Part shown: in pieces, positions 1 to 8,543 of the stretch
How positions within the stretch are numbered: the stretch's first letter is position 1
Layout: the number at the start of each line of letters is the position of its first letter
Source of the DNA: Tritrichomonas musculus
Taxonomy: Eukaryota; Parabasalia; Tritrichomonadida; Tritrichomonadidae
Direction: 5' to 3'
Length of the DNA stretch: 64,000 nucleotides
NCBI GenBank assembly: GCA_039105265.1
Contig: JAPFFF010000019.1
Span: 2,326,501-2,390,500, forward strand
Notes under the pieces: generated by a model
The model's database searches: none
Seen by the model: only the letters and a program-made list of their open reading frames with translations
What the model was told of the DNA's origin: nothing
Made by a program: the position numbers and the translations under genes

Positions 1-796
1 TAAATTGATTTATGATTCATCAAATTTAATCAAATATTGTTAAAATAAATTAAAATTAATTAAGTTCTTTTATAATAATTCGATTAAATGATTCGGCACA
101 TAGTGCCTTAGGACAACTTTGTTGTCCGTTCTGTAAGCTGCGTATCATCTAATTAGATTTGTACATCAATTATATAATTCAGTTTGAGAATTTAATAGGT
201 GAGCTAGTTGGTGAGAATTGAGGTGAGAATTCACTTTTCAATAAATTCTATTATTTGTGTCTATATTAGTGTTATGAATTAATGTTGTATACAACCCTTT
301 GGGTTGTCTGGCTCGCTGCGCGAGCTAATTGATTTGATAATTGATTTGGTAATTAGTTTGATAATTAGTTTGAGAATTAGTTTTTTTCAGTGTTATTCTT
401 TGGTTACCGAGGTTGGTTTCCTATAAATTTTGAGAATCGATTTTGACATTGAGCCAACATAGTAGGCACTCGGTACAAAGTACCTCGATTCTTCAATTGA
501 TTCGGCACATAGTGCCTTAGAACAACTTTGTTGTCTGTTCTACAATTGATTTTGTAATTCATGGTTGCAACTAAATTTTAGAGTTAATTTATTTATTTTT
601 TTCAGAGTTGATTTTGAGCTTGGTTTCCGAGGTGGGTTTCCTATAAAAAAGTCGTAGGTAACCAGCCATCCCCATTCTTATACTACTAAGGTCTTAAAAT
701 TGGTAAAAGTTTAATTGATGAAGTCACGTAAGTGCCTGAGAACACTTTGTGTTCAAAGTCGCATGAAAATGATTAAATTGTATTTTTTTATTTTAA
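1..796. other. Non-coding leader rich in short hairpins
   Basis: No credible gene is seen here. The stretch holds at least seven perfect short hairpins: 95-107 (GGCACATAGTGCC), 111-127, 291-307, 311-325, 472-484, 504-516, 522-534 and 740-754. Stem sequences differ, but most centres read CTTTG, CAAAG or CATAG. A second theme is a phrase ending GGTTTCCTATAAA, near 411-427 and 632-648. The hairpins may be transcript-end or recombination signals; that is inference. Confidence 0.6.
91..139. repeat. Double-hairpin repeat, copy 1 (copy 2 at 500-546)
   Basis: A unit of about 47 bases carries two hairpins side by side (GGCACATAGTGCC, then an ACAACTTTGTTGT core) and recurs in the same orientation at 500-546 with only a few changes. 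In copy 2 the outer stem of the second hairpin is weaker. The pair resembles double-hairpin elements known from some organelle genomes, but no homology is claimed. Confidence 0.7.
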
Positions 797-1258
797 ATGG
801 ATTTGAAAGTAATTAATGAAATAACTACTGAAATAAAGAATTTTAAATCAATTGAGGAGTTCAATCTGTACTATCAGAAACACAAAGATGATATGAACAA
901 CCAGACAACTCAATATCTAAATCGGGTTTACAAAATTGTTACACCAGATGGTGTTGAATACAGAATCACAAAAAAGAATTGTCAAAAAGAAGGTACAAAA
1001 CGAGTTGGGGGAGATATATTTTTAAAGAAAGTTGTCAAAACTAATGAATTGAAAGAACTTGAACAAGATGTTATTAAAGCAGATATTGAGAATCTCAAAA
1101 GTATGTTCTCACAAAATTTGTCAACTTTTGATAACGAGATTAAAGATTTGAAACAAAGCTATGAACTCAAATTCACAACATTAGATAAAAAAATTGCTGA
1201 ATTAACCAATACTGTAAATCAGATTGCCAAATATATTAACCAACAAATGTTGGATTAG
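797..1258 (+). CDS. Conserved Polinton protein a (coiled-coil C-terminus)
   Basis: This 153-residue protein is homologous to 47877-48275 of element C: both have an N-terminal block like EEFNLYYQKHKD, then TQYLNRVYKIVTP and EYRITK, and a C-terminal coiled coil (about residues 95-150). The function is unknown; the coiled coil suggests an oligomer or virion component. The ATG follows a run of T/A as in other trichomonad leaders. It overlaps the convergent gene b by four bases (TTAG serves both stops), exactly as in element C. Confidence 0.75.
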   Translation: MDLKVINEITTEIKNFKSIEEFNLYYQKHKDDMNNQTTQYLNRVYKIVTPDGVEYRITKKNCQKEGTKRVGGDIFLKKVVKTNELKELEQDVIKADIENLKSMFSQNLSTFDNEIKDLKQSYELKFTTLDKKIAELTNTVNQIAKYINQQMLD

Positions 1259-1521
1259 ATTTTAGAACATATTGGGACAACTGAATGATTTAATGAATAA
1301 GTGTGAAAATTCAATTTTTTTGTTGTTGATACTTGAGGTTCATGTTGAATACTTCCTTTATCCTCATATTTCTTAACAGTTGGTGCAGAATTAATTCTGG
1401 TACGTTCTTTTTGCATTTTAAGTTGTAATCTATCGTAGTGATTCATTCTTTTATCATCATGAATGGTTCGTTTTTGTTCATAACTCGTAGAGTTTGAACT
1501 CACTTGTGAGTGAAAGGACAT
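1255..1521 (-). CDS. Conserved Polinton protein b
   Basis: This small basic protein of 88 residues matches 48272-48499 of element C. Shared features are YEDKG in the middle, a block of arginine/methionine-rich residues before it, and a matching tail (SLNHSVVPICSKI here, SLNHQVIPNNSKI there). No known domain. It sits convergent with gene a and divergent from gene c (15 bases between starts), an arrangement kept in both elements. Conservation across two divergent elements supports a real gene. Confidence 0.65.
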   Translation of the reverse strand: MSFHSQVSSNSTSYEQKRTIHDDKRMNHYDRLQLKMQKERTRINSAPTVKKYEDKGSIQHEPQVSTTKKLNFHTYSLNHSVVPICSKI

Positions 1522-1536
1522 TTTTGCTTCGATTAA

Positions 1537-1767
1537 ATGTCTGAATTAAACGAATATAAGAAGGAGATTCCTGAACTTAAACGTATTAAACGAACCCTCA
1601 AAGAAAAATGTTATGATTACAAGCAACATCTAAATAATGTCAAATCTGGAATGCTTGGTTCCAGTGGGCTTGCTGTTCGTGAATCATTAATTGAAGATAT
1701 TAATTCATTAAAGGAAAAAGTAAAAAAATTGGAAAACGAATTGAATGAATTAGCTAACAAGGATTGA
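1537..1767 (+). CDS. Conserved Polinton coiled-coil protein c
   Basis: A 76-residue, highly charged coiled-coil protein, strongly similar to 48534-48767 of element C: YKKEIPELKRIK, then GMLGSxGLAVRESLIED and INSLKEKV. It is one of the best conserved genes between A and C, which argues for a constrained structural or assembly role; the actual function is unknown. TTTTTG lies 12 bases before the ATG, a motif also seen before several genes of element C. Confidence 0.7.
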   Translation: MSELNEYKKEIPELKRIKRTLKEKCYDYKQHLNNVKSGMLGSSGLAVRESLIEDINSLKEKVKKLENELNELANKD

Positions 1768-1804
1768 GTAATCTACGAATAAAGGTTTTTTTAGATTGAA
1801 ATCA

Positions 1805-2482
1805 ATGTCGAATGTATTACGGAAAGCAAGAATATTAAGTTCTGAAAATGATGCTTCGGTAAAACAGAGCCAAGAAACTAATGTTGAAATCAAAATCAAA
1901 CCATCGAATTCACAACCGGTTGGTCAACCAATTAGTCAACCTGTTTATTACCCAAATGTTCCCCAAATGAATTCACAAATACCATCACAATCTAGGGATG
2001 TAAATTTTACTATACCGGAGGAGAATTCTCAATATCAATTTCAACCTCCAACAAGCAAAGCGCCAGCCGGAGCTGGCTTGCCTGCGACTATTGTCCGAGA
2101 CAAGGGTATCATCGATTTGGGAAACCACATAGTGGCTGAGGGCGAAGCCCGAAATGAAATTGAAGACTTAACTGTCAAGAACAAATTTTTAGAAACACTT
2201 CTTTCAATTTATGAATTAAATCCACTTCGTGTAAATAATTATTTGGTTTGTCACTCAAATTCATTGATGGAATTAATTAAAATACTAACATATGCTGATA
2301 AAGTTGAACTTATTATTGATGAAGATTCTGGTTGTACGGGATGTGTATCGAAGAATAAATATTTAGAAATCCAACGAATTCTTGTCACAAAAGATGGTAA
2401 ATCAAATGATTTGAAATATGGTTACAATGATGTTTATGCACAACTTGTTCGATATGGTATTTCACTTAAATTATGTGTTTAA
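1805..2482 (+). CDS. Conserved Polinton protein d
   Basis: Relative of 44851-45471 (element C) and, more distantly, of 41208-41741 (element M). The N-terminus KARILSSENDASVK is shared with C. A proline/glutamine-rich linker follows, then a conserved C-terminal domain (about residues 120-225) with CHSNSLMELIKIL and a cysteine motif in SGCTGC. The start at 1805 is the first ATG; it aligns with the C copy. The linker holds three DNA hairpins (2062-2077, 2125-2135, 2140-2150) absent from C. Function unknown; in C it sits just after the capsid gene, which suggests a virion role. Confidence 0.75.
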   Translation: MSNVLRKARILSSENDASVKQSQETNVEIKIKPSNSQPVGQPISQPVYYPNVPQMNSQIPSQSRDVNFTIPEENSQYQFQPPTSKAPAGAGLPATIVRDKGIIDLGNHIVAEGEARNEIEDLTVKNKFLETLLSIYELNPLRVNNYLVCHSNSLMELIKILTYADKVELIIDEDSGCTGCVSKNKYLEIQRILVTKDGKSNDLKYGYNDVYAQLVRYGISLKLCV

Positions 2483-2492
2483 ATTTATTCAA

Positions 2493-2624
2493 ATGATTTC
2501 TGAAATTCTTTTGGGAACTATTTTGGTTGTTCATGTTATTGAATTGTGTGTAATAATTGCTGTTTTCAAAGAAGATGAACCCCCTGAACTCACAGAGGAG
2601 TTGCGCTCGAAGCTTTACTCATAA
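2493..2624 (+). CDS. Tiny single-pass membrane protein e
   Basis: A 43-residue protein: one hydrophobic helix (about residues 3-28), then an acidic tail EDEPPELTEELRSKLYS. The tail is nearly the same in the 49-residue gene at 44691-44840 of element C (EDEPPELTDELRRTLYA), in the same place between gene d and the ATPase. That synteny and tail conservation make it a real gene despite its size. It probably sits in a membrane with the tail as a docking peptide; the role is not known. Confidence 0.75.
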   Translation: MISEILLGTILVVHVIELCVIIAVFKEDEPPELTEELRSKLYS

Positions 2625-2627
2625 TAA

Positions 2628-3548
2628 ATGTTAAAACCCAGCAAATTTGATTACAAAACAATATTTTTTTCAGATACTTCTGACTATGATGATGACATAG
2701 ATTTTGAACATTACGAAGAACATCAGATGATAAAACCTGTTATGATTGAAAAGCCCTTTGATATTGATTTTGAAATGAATCGAGCGTACAAAAAAAATGA
2801 ATCAAAAATAATGTCAGAATCTATTCGTCCAATTGGTCCTGGAATCTATGCTAATTATAATTCGTTAAACATTATTGTTGGAGCTCAGGGTAAAGGTAAA
2901 TCACACATTGTATTAAGAGATATAATTCAAATATCTCGATTGAAGGAGTCAAATGTACATCAAATTGTGTATATTAGCAAGAATGGAATTATAAATGATT
3001 CAACATTTGAAGCTCAACGCGAATTGATAAATTTACCTGTGAAAGTTGTTTCCGACACAAATGCTGAAGCTTATTTAAAAGAATTGGATTTATGGAAGGA
3101 ATTATACGTCAGATATACAAGTGTTGGGAGGATTACAATTAATGAAGATAAACTAGAAAAAATGTTTCAATTCCTTAATATCAATAAACTTGGTAAACCC
3201 AATGTGCCATTAAATACAATAATTCTGTGTGAAGACTTCATTAAATCGAAATTGTTAAAATCTGCTTACTTCACAAATTACATAACTCAATTACGACACA
3301 AACATTCAATCGTTTATGTGAACGTTCAATTCTTCAAAGCGATTCCAACAGATTATAAGAACAATTGTACTTCATTCTTTATTTTCAATGGATTCTCAAG
3401 GCAGAAGTTGAATTACATATATCAACAAGTTGTTATGCCAGTTGAATTTGAAGATTTGTGGAGACAATATAATCGAATGAAGAATCATGATTTTGTTTTG
3501 GTGAATACACGAGAAGGAAGTATTGAATTTATAAGATTCAACCAGTAA
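2628..3548 (+). CDS. Genome-packaging ATPase (A32/FtsK-HerA type)
   Basis: A 306-residue P-loop ATPase. Walker A is GAQGKGKSH (about residues 86-94), Walker B is IILCEDF near residue 200, followed by TNYITQLRHKHS and a conserved sensor-like segment CTSFFIFNGFSRQKL. It is strongly similar over nearly its full length to 43676-44671 of element C. Such ATPases pump viral DNA into preformed capsids and are a hallmark gene of Polintons and related viruses. It follows gene e by three bases and looks whole. Confidence 0.9.
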   Translation: MLKPSKFDYKTIFFSDTSDYDDDIDFEHYEEHQMIKPVMIEKPFDIDFEMNRAYKKNESKIMSESIRPIGPGIYANYNSLNIIVGAQGKGKSHIVLRDIIQISRLKESNVHQIVYISKNGIINDSTFEAQRELINLPVKVVSDTNAEAYLKELDLWKELYVRYTSVGRITINEDKLEKMFQFLNINKLGKPNVPLNTIILCEDFIKSKLLKSAYFTNYITQLRHKHSIVYVNVQFFKAIPTDYKNNCTSFFIFNGFSRQKLNYIYQQVVMPVEFEDLWRQYNRMKNHDFVLVNTREGSIEFIRFNQ

Positions 3549-3701
3549 GCACAAAAAAAATATTTTGGCTATGCTAAATCCGCTAGAAACCATACACAAT
3601 TAACAGTTAACTGTTAAATAGACAAAAAAATATTCAATTTATTCGTCGAATCTACGATTCTAAGATTTGTTTCGGCCAAAGGCCTCAAACGCAAAGCGTT
3701 T
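3549..3701. terminator. Convergent intergenic hairpins
   Basis: Between the convergent ATPase and gene g lie two adjacent perfect hairpins, GGCCAAAGGCC (3674-3684) and AACGCAAAGCGTT (3688-3700), the second touching the stop of gene g. Their stems differ but both centres read CAAAG. Position between convergent genes fits a transcript-end role like the hairpin rule of Mimivirus; this is inference. Confidence 0.55.
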
Positions 3702-4202
3702 TTACAAATCATCAAGAACAATATCTTGATGGTTTCCTTTAAATATTTGTGGTTCAGGTATTTCATATTTCTCGCGAAGTTTCAAAATCATTTCTTGATT
3801 TGATTTGTTAATTCGTTCAATTGAATAATTGTAAAACGAATGTTCTTTAAATGTTTGAACATCTGTGTTACCATTAACAAATGTTTCAAAAGAATTTATG
3901 TTAATCCTTCGTCGGAGATTTGATGTTAGAATTACATGTTCAAGATTCATATCTTTCAATTGATTTGGATAAATTCGTGTGATTTTTTTGTCAACGTTTG
4001 TTAATGAAATGTATAACACACGAACAAGGTAAGTACCTTTTCCGATATTAATTGGAAATCGTTCACAAAGTAATGTAAAATCACATTTTTGATATTCATT
4101 TGGATTTGGTAATAATGAGATTAATGAATTGATGTATTCATATACTCGAAGGTTTGGGCCAACTTTGTTGGCACTGCAATTTTCAATTGCCGTTGTTGTC
4201 AT
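3702..4202 (-). CDS. Conserved Polinton protein g
   Basis: A 166-residue protein matching 43200-43679 of element C: VYEYINSLISLLPNPNEY, FVNGNTD, YNYSIERIN and LREKYEIPEP, with HQDIVLD near the end. The last 35 residues are the best conserved. No recognised domain, no membrane segment. It is convergent with the ATPase in both elements. A GCCAACTTTGTTGGC hairpin (4158-4172) lies inside the 5' coding part. Confidence 0.75.
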   Translation of the reverse strand: MTTTAIENCSANKVGPNLRVYEYINSLISLLPNPNEYQKCDFTLLCERFPINIGKGTYLVRVLYISLTNVDKKITRIYPNQLKDMNLEHVILTSNLRRRININSFETFVNGNTDVQTFKEHSFYNYSIERINKSNQEMILKLREKYEIPEPQIFKGNHQDIVLDDL

Positions 4203-4286
4203 TTGATTACAAAATAAAAAATTGAAAATAAATTTTAAAAATTGAGTTTCGGAAGAAATGACAAAAAAAATATTTTGTTAAGTAAT

Positions 4287-5072
4287 TTATTCAAAATATT
4301 GAAAATCATTAAAATACATTTCAATCATTTCATGCAATTGGTTTAACAATTCAATTCGTGCATAAACGACACATTTATCAATTCTCATATCATTTTCATT
4401 GAAATTCTCATGAATCAAATTTTTGATATCACGATTGCATGACATTGAGATTGGTAAATTATCTCTGAAAAACCAGTTTTCTTCCTGGTTATTGAAATGA
4501 TTTCGAATTCTTGATAATGAATCAAAATGTCTTCGAACAAGATGTAATTTAACATGTGTTGGTGTATCTGGAATTGATTCCTTCCAAATGAAGAAAACAT
4601 AATCGTGTTCATGATTATTTGGAACAGTTCTTGGAATTAAATTGTTAATTTGATTTTGTTGGTCATTGATTTGAATTTGTTGTATATAAATTTCAGAATC
4701 TTTTTCATAAATTCGACTTTTATGCCAATCAATTGACATTTCATTAATATCATTTTGAAATTTCAATTCATTAATTTGTTCTTGTAATTGATTGCGTTGC
4801 TGATTAAAGTATGAATCAAGAAGTTTCATTATATCAAATGAATATGATGGGGAACACCAAATAGCAATATGATTAACAAGTAAACGGTGAACATAAATTC
4901 CTCGTAAATTGATTGGAAGAAATGGTCGATTTTCATATAATTTCTCATCCGGCGAAATTCCTCCGAATGCGTTTATGTAATCAAGAAGTTCTTTAGAACT
5001 TTGATTTTGAAACCAATGACGAGCTGGTTTATTTGAATGACAGAAATTGATTATAGATTGAATTTGAAACAT
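4287..5072 (-). CDS. KilA-N domain protein
   Basis: A 261-residue protein. Residues 10-85 read as a KilA-N DNA-binding domain: ARHWFQNQSSKELLDYI, then GIYVHRLLVNHIAIWCSP and a helix ending LLDSYF. A coiled coil (about 88-145, rich in Q, N and I) links it to a C-terminal domain with YVFFIWKES and VKLHLVRRHFDSLSRI, like the C-terminal domains often joined to KilA-N in large DNA viruses. KilA-N proteins are frequent in poxviruses, NCLDVs and Trichomonas. There is no counterpart in the visible part of C. It lies at the A/M boundary, so its assignment to A is tentative. Confidence 0.8.
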   Translation of the reverse strand: MFQIQSIINFCHSNKPARHWFQNQSSKELLDYINAFGGISPDEKLYENRPFLPINLRGIYVHRLLVNHIAIWCSPSYSFDIMKLLDSYFNQQRNQLQEQINELKFQNDINEMSIDWHKSRIYEKDSEIYIQQIQINDQQNQINNLIPRTVPNNHEHDYVFFIWKESIPDTPTHVKLHLVRRHFDSLSRIRNHFNNQEENWFFRDNLPISMSCNRDIKNLIHENFNENDMRIDKCVVYARIELLNQLHEMIEMYFNDFQYFE

Positions 5073-5096
5073 GTCATCAGATTTCTTGATGCTTTA

Positions 5097-6359
5097 ATGA
5101 AAGTCCCAGATCAGCAGAAACAAAAAAGTTCTCAGCCATCACAGCATCTTCCATCTGATTCTGATGTTGAGGAAATGGAACCAGCAGTAGCAGCAGTCAG
5201 CCAGGAAATTACAAAAAAATTGCCCGATCTGATCCAGAATGAAGTTAATGAACTCTCAGAGAATGTCATCCAAGAAGTCCAAAAGAATGACGAAGACGAC
5301 AAAATTTTAAATGATGCTGTAAATATCATCTCTCAAGATGTAGCAAACACTATGTCCCAGGTCATCCATGAACTCCAAGAGAAAGAAGCAGAAAAAACTG
5401 GAAATGTTCCAACTCCAAATGAAATTATCCAAAAATTTTCTCGATACTATGTTGTCCCTGACGATGAGAAAATTCCCGAACCAAACTTTGATATTTGGGC
5501 TCCTTGGGATCATCTAATGAGACTTTACCCTGGACTCTTGACTCTAGATAATGCTCAATGTGATAACAGGCTTCGTCTTTTTCAACCTGGCAACGAAGAC
5601 AGACTAGAGAAATTTTTGAACTCTAATAATGGAAGATGGGATATGTTCCAGGCCTTTTTGTTCATTATCCACTACCATATCGTCTTTCACAGGGAAGTTC
5701 TTAAGGACGACCAGACCATAGACCCTGTAGTTTTTGAACCTTTTTCCCCATTAGACTTAGCTTGGTTGGGTTATTCAAAGGACGAAAGCATCCAGTCAGA
5801 CCATCCCGTCAGGATTGGGTCAACATTTACTCGGACAGCATGGAAGGATTTACTACAGGCCTATTATAAAGGACAAAAGAAGATGAGAGCCATGGACAGG
5901 AATTTTTGGACTTTGAAAGGAGATATCTACCTCCAAGAATGGATAAATAATTTATCTGGGATTTTTGAAGGTGCTGGACAAATAGTGAAAGATTTAGTTC
6001 GTCATGCTGCAGATTGGAGAAGACCTTGTCCTGTCCCAGATGATGTTAAGAAACAATGTGACTCTATCAAGAAGAAGCTCATATTACTGCATGAATATCA
6101 GCAAGGAAATATTCGTCCTGTGGTCAAGGAAGCACAAAAAATAGTTATGCAAAATTCCCAATCTTCATCTGAGGAGGAAGAAGAAGAAATAAAAGAAAAG
6201 AGAAAGAGAAAGATTCGGATCAAAAATTATTTAACCAGCAATGCAAATCCAGCTGTGAATACTGATGTCGGTTCATTAATATTTAGAGAAAAGCCTCCGT
6301 TCAAAAAGAACAATTCCCAAGAACGATTACCTCAAAGACTTCTCAAAATTAATAAATAA
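5097..6359 (+). CDS. Unknown protein with acidic/basic low-complexity ends
   Basis: 420 residues from the ATG at 5097. I prefer it to upstream starts because those run into the divergent KilA-N gene. Order: acidic, glutamine-rich N-terminus with coiled-coil tendency (1-115), a compact tryptophan-rich middle (about 120-330; FDIWAPWDHLMRLYPG, DMFQAFLFIIHYHIVFH, WKDLLQAYY), then an E-run followed by a K/R-run (about 365-385). I do not recognise the fold. Its base composition is less AT-rich than its neighbours, as with the coiled-coil genes at 10.0, 17-19 and 27.3 kb. A structural or DNA-binding role is possible. Confidence 0.65.
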   Translation: MKVPDQQKQKSSQPSQHLPSDSDVEEMEPAVAAVSQEITKKLPDLIQNEVNELSENVIQEVQKNDEDDKILNDAVNIISQDVANTMSQVIHELQEKEAEKTGNVPTPNEIIQKFSRYYVVPDDEKIPEPNFDIWAPWDHLMRLYPGLLTLDNAQCDNRLRLFQPGNEDRLEKFLNSNNGRWDMFQAFLFIIHYHIVFHREVLKDDQTIDPVVFEPFSPLDLAWLGYSKDESIQSDHPVRIGSTFTRTAWKDLLQAYYKGQKKMRAMDRNFWTLKGDIYLQEWINNLSGIFEGAGQIVKDLVRHAADWRRPCPVPDDVKKQCDSIKKKLILLHEYQQGNIRPVVKEAQKIVMQNSQSSSEEEEEEIKEKRKRKIRIKNYLTSNANPAVNTDVGSLIFREKPPFKKNNSQERLPQRLLKINK

Positions 6360-6408
6360 ATAAACAATTAAATTTTTTTATTTTAAATTTTTTGAAATAT
6401 AATTTTTT

Positions 6409-7455
6409 ATGCCAAAAGACAAATATTTTTTACCTCTTGAGAGTTCTCTTTATGTTCGAAGAGGAGTTAATAAAATAAGAGACTCTGATGATAGAGCTAC
6501 TTGGTGTCCAGAATTAATTTTGGAAGAAGATTTAGGAAAAAATCCTAATGATGTTTTTATAATCCCAGAATCAGAAAGAAATCCTCAAAACAGAGCTCCA
6601 GAAAGAAGAGCTCAAAACAGAAGACATGGGCCTCAGCGCTATCCAAAAATTAGAATTTTTGTTGATACTTACGAATGGAAAATAGCAGATTTATTTCTTG
6701 ATAGCTGTAATAATTTTGCTGAATTTTGTAAAAAAAAGAAGATAACTGTTTTTGGAATGATATATGGATTATTTGGAGATAAAGATCATAACACAGGATT
6801 ATTTCATCAAAGACAAGGTGTCAAAATCCAAATCAAAAAAGGAGAAGCTCAAATAAACAATATCGAAATAAGATGTCGACAAGTTCAGAGAGTCAAAAAT
6901 AAAGATTTAACAGAATATGATATTGAAAATTGGAATGTTCAAAATCAAAATCAAAGACGAAGACAACAACAACAACAACAACAAAGAAGACTCGATGATA
7001 TACCAGATTTTAATTCTTCTGATGATAATATTGGAGATGATAATGATCTATATAATTTTGATAATCTAGATGATAGTAATCCAGAAAGTGATTCAGATGA
7101 CGGTATGCCAAGACATTGGGATGGAGATGATATTCGACAAGTTCCTGATAACGAATCTGATTCTGATCAAGATGCTATGCCTCCTCCTATCAGTCCTCCT
7201 CGTAGAGCTGCAGAAGCTCCTCTTCGAAGAAAGAAAAAGAAGAAGATTGTTAAGAAAAAGAAAGTTATCAAAAGTCCAAAAGTTCAAAATAAGAAGACAA
7301 AAGAGAAAATTAATAAAGCTAGACAACAATATTTAAAGACTCATAAGAAGCCAGGACTCGAAATAGATGATGGTTGGTTTAATCAAAATAATAATGATGA
7401 TACATATGAATGGCAAAATATAGATGAATATATGAATGATAATTATGAGTTTTAA
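6409..7455 (+). CDS. Unknown protein, FCK-GxIYG family with low-complexity tail
   Basis: 348 residues. The N-terminal domain (1-165) starts FLPLESSLYV and contains NNFAEFCKKKKITVFGMIYG followed by a strand-rich KIQIKKGEAQINN. The same layout occurs at the N-terminus of 38264-40630 (LLPLNSMIGLV, then NFCKETDNMVYGLIYG), so the two are paralogues. After it come a glutamine run (about 184-191), an acidic stretch, and a lysine-rich basic segment (about 275-305). Seven genes of element M share this helix-basic-strand core. Function unknown; the charged tail suggests nucleic-acid or scaffold contacts. Confidence 0.7.
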   Translation: MPKDKYFLPLESSLYVRRGVNKIRDSDDRATWCPELILEEDLGKNPNDVFIIPESERNPQNRAPERRAQNRRHGPQRYPKIRIFVDTYEWKIADLFLDSCNNFAEFCKKKKITVFGMIYGLFGDKDHNTGLFHQRQGVKIQIKKGEAQINNIEIRCRQVQRVKNKDLTEYDIENWNVQNQNQRRRQQQQQQQRRLDDIPDFNSSDDNIGDDNDLYNFDNLDDSNPESDSDDGMPRHWDGDDIRQVPDNESDSDQDAMPPPISPPRRAAEAPLRRKKKKKIVKKKKVIKSPKVQNKKTKEKINKARQQYLKTHKKPGLEIDDGWFNQNNNDDTYEWQNIDEYMNDNYEF

Positions 7456-7479
7456 AAAAAAATATTTATCATCTTTTTT

Positions 7480-7863
7480 TTATTTGAGATTTCGATTTAT
7501 TTTTCGACAAGCTTTGACTTTTCCTTTTGATTTTTTACATTCTCCTCCTTTCAAAGATAATCTAATCCCTTCAGGTTTATAAACAATTCGGCCATCATCT
7601 TTTTCTTCTGCTACAAGAAACATTAATCCTCCTAGAGCACAAATACGATGTTTATGAATATAATAAGCTATTTTATCTAAAGCATCTAAAATGATATTTG
7701 AATCTGTAATTCCTGGATAAACACTTAAATTTGTAACAGTAACTTTTATAACATCTTTTTCTTTTGTCTCAAGACAATCTTCTATTCCATCAATTTCGTC
7801 AGGCTCTAAATCATATTTCCATTCTATAATATCTCCATCAACTAAATAATTAAAGAGAGTCAT
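7480..7863 (-). CDS. Small unknown protein, HKHR-GG family
   Basis: 127 residues from the ATG at 7863; an upstream ATG at 7938 overlaps the neighbouring gene and would add a run of basic residues, so it is less likely. The core LDALDKIAYYIHKHRI, then ALGGLMFLV and GIRLSLKGGE, matches the family seen at 7908, 10505, 11543 and 40660. The C-terminus is lysine-rich. No known domain. It is convergent with the 6409 gene (24 bases between ends). Confidence 0.65.
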   Translation of the reverse strand: MTLFNYLVDGDIIEWKYDLEPDEIDGIEDCLETKEKDVIKVTVTNLSVYPGITDSNIILDALDKIAYYIHKHRICALGGLMFLVAEEKDDGRIVYKPEGIRLSLKGGECKKSKGKVKACRKINRNLK

Positions 7864-7907
7864 TATTTTTTTTTGTAAATTTATTTTTCGAAAAAAATTT
7901 ATTATTT

Positions 7908-8261
7908 TTATTTTCCTCTTCCGTATATTAATCGCCATTGCCAGTTATTTTTTTCTGTTTCGATTTCTTTTTTACTAACTCGAATTATTTTATGAGATAC
8001 AGAGTTATTTGAAGCAGACTCAATTAAGAAATATCCACCCCATCTTGTACCGCGCATACTGACAATCTCATCAAGAGCTGATAAACATGTTTTAGCAGAG
8101 AAGATAGTCATTAATTCAGGAACTACCAACTCATCATTTTTTGTAAGACGAAATATCTCCTCATGATCATCAATAATAGCATTGATTTTTTGTCTTTGAC
8201 TATCGGATAATGTCTTATGGGATTTCAATTTTCCTCCGCAAAATGATATACTTTCGCTCAT
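7908..8261 (-). CDS. Small unknown protein, HKHR-GG family
   Basis: 117 residues from the ATG at 8261, chosen because the ATG at 8291 overlaps the divergent gene at 8283. The middle (CLSALDEIVSMRGTRWGGYF, then LIES and HKIIRVSKKE) is clearly like the 7480 gene (LDALDKIA, GG, strand). The tail WQWRLIYGRGK is unique. These two neighbours probably arose by tandem duplication within element M. Function unknown. Confidence 0.65.
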   Translation of the reverse strand: MSESISFCGGKLKSHKTLSDSQRQKINAIIDDHEEIFRLTKNDELVVPELMTIFSAKTCLSALDEIVSMRGTRWGGYFLIESASNNSVSHKIIRVSKKEIETEKNNWQWRLIYGRGK

Positions 8262-8282
8262 TTTATTTTCCCAAAAAAAATC

Positions 8283-8543
8283 ATGAATCATATAGAAGAA
8301 ATAGAAAATTGTAAAGACATATTATATTTAATATTGGAATGGCGATTTGCACAAACAATTTGGTCAAAACATTATTGGATGACAAATATTATTATGCTCT
8401 CGAGAGATCTTTTTGACAGATTATTTATTGATGAACTTCGCTCAAGAGAAAGAAATGATGAAAATTTTATAAATCAGCTAAATCAAATAGTTTTAGAGAG
8501 GTTAGAAGTTTTATTAAATGATTTTAGGAAGTTGAATCTGTAA
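8283..8543 (+). CDS. Small helical unknown protein
   Basis: 86 residues, predicted nearly all helix: an aromatic N-terminal half (YLILEWRFAQTIWSKHYW) and a charged C-terminal helix (NQLNQIVLERLEVLLNDF). It is divergent from 7908-8261 and overlaps the end of the surface-protein gene at 8524 tail-to-tail. No family recognised. It could be a small adaptor or structural protein; confidence rests on the open frame and tight packing. Confidence 0.5.
   Translation: MNHIEEIENCKDILYLILEWRFAQTIWSKHYWMTNIIMLSRDLFDRLFIDELRSRERNDENFINQLNQIVLERLEVLLNDFRKLNL

Larger units (their letters stand above)
1..5080. mobile_element. Polinton/Maverick A, partial (fossil)
   Basis: This AT-rich block holds a, b, c, d, e, packaging ATPase and g genes that are each homologous to genes of element C (43.2-48.8 kb), plus a KilA-N gene. 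It runs off the left edge; no terminal repeat is visible, so the right boundary (about 5.08 kb, where gene content and base composition change) is an estimate. No capsid gene lies in the visible part. The visible genes have open frames. Protein divergence from C is considerable, so A and C are not recent copies of one another. Confidence 0.75.

Noticed and set aside
3702-4202. Gene g as the adenain-type protease expected in Polintons
   Set aside because: I find no conserved His-Asp/Glu-Cys arrangement common to both copies. No protease is recognised anywhere in the window.
5037-5096. Upstream extension of the 5097 gene into the KilA-N gene
   Set aside because: The extension reads through the start of a recognisable domain on the other strand; the ATG at 5097 leaves both genes intact.
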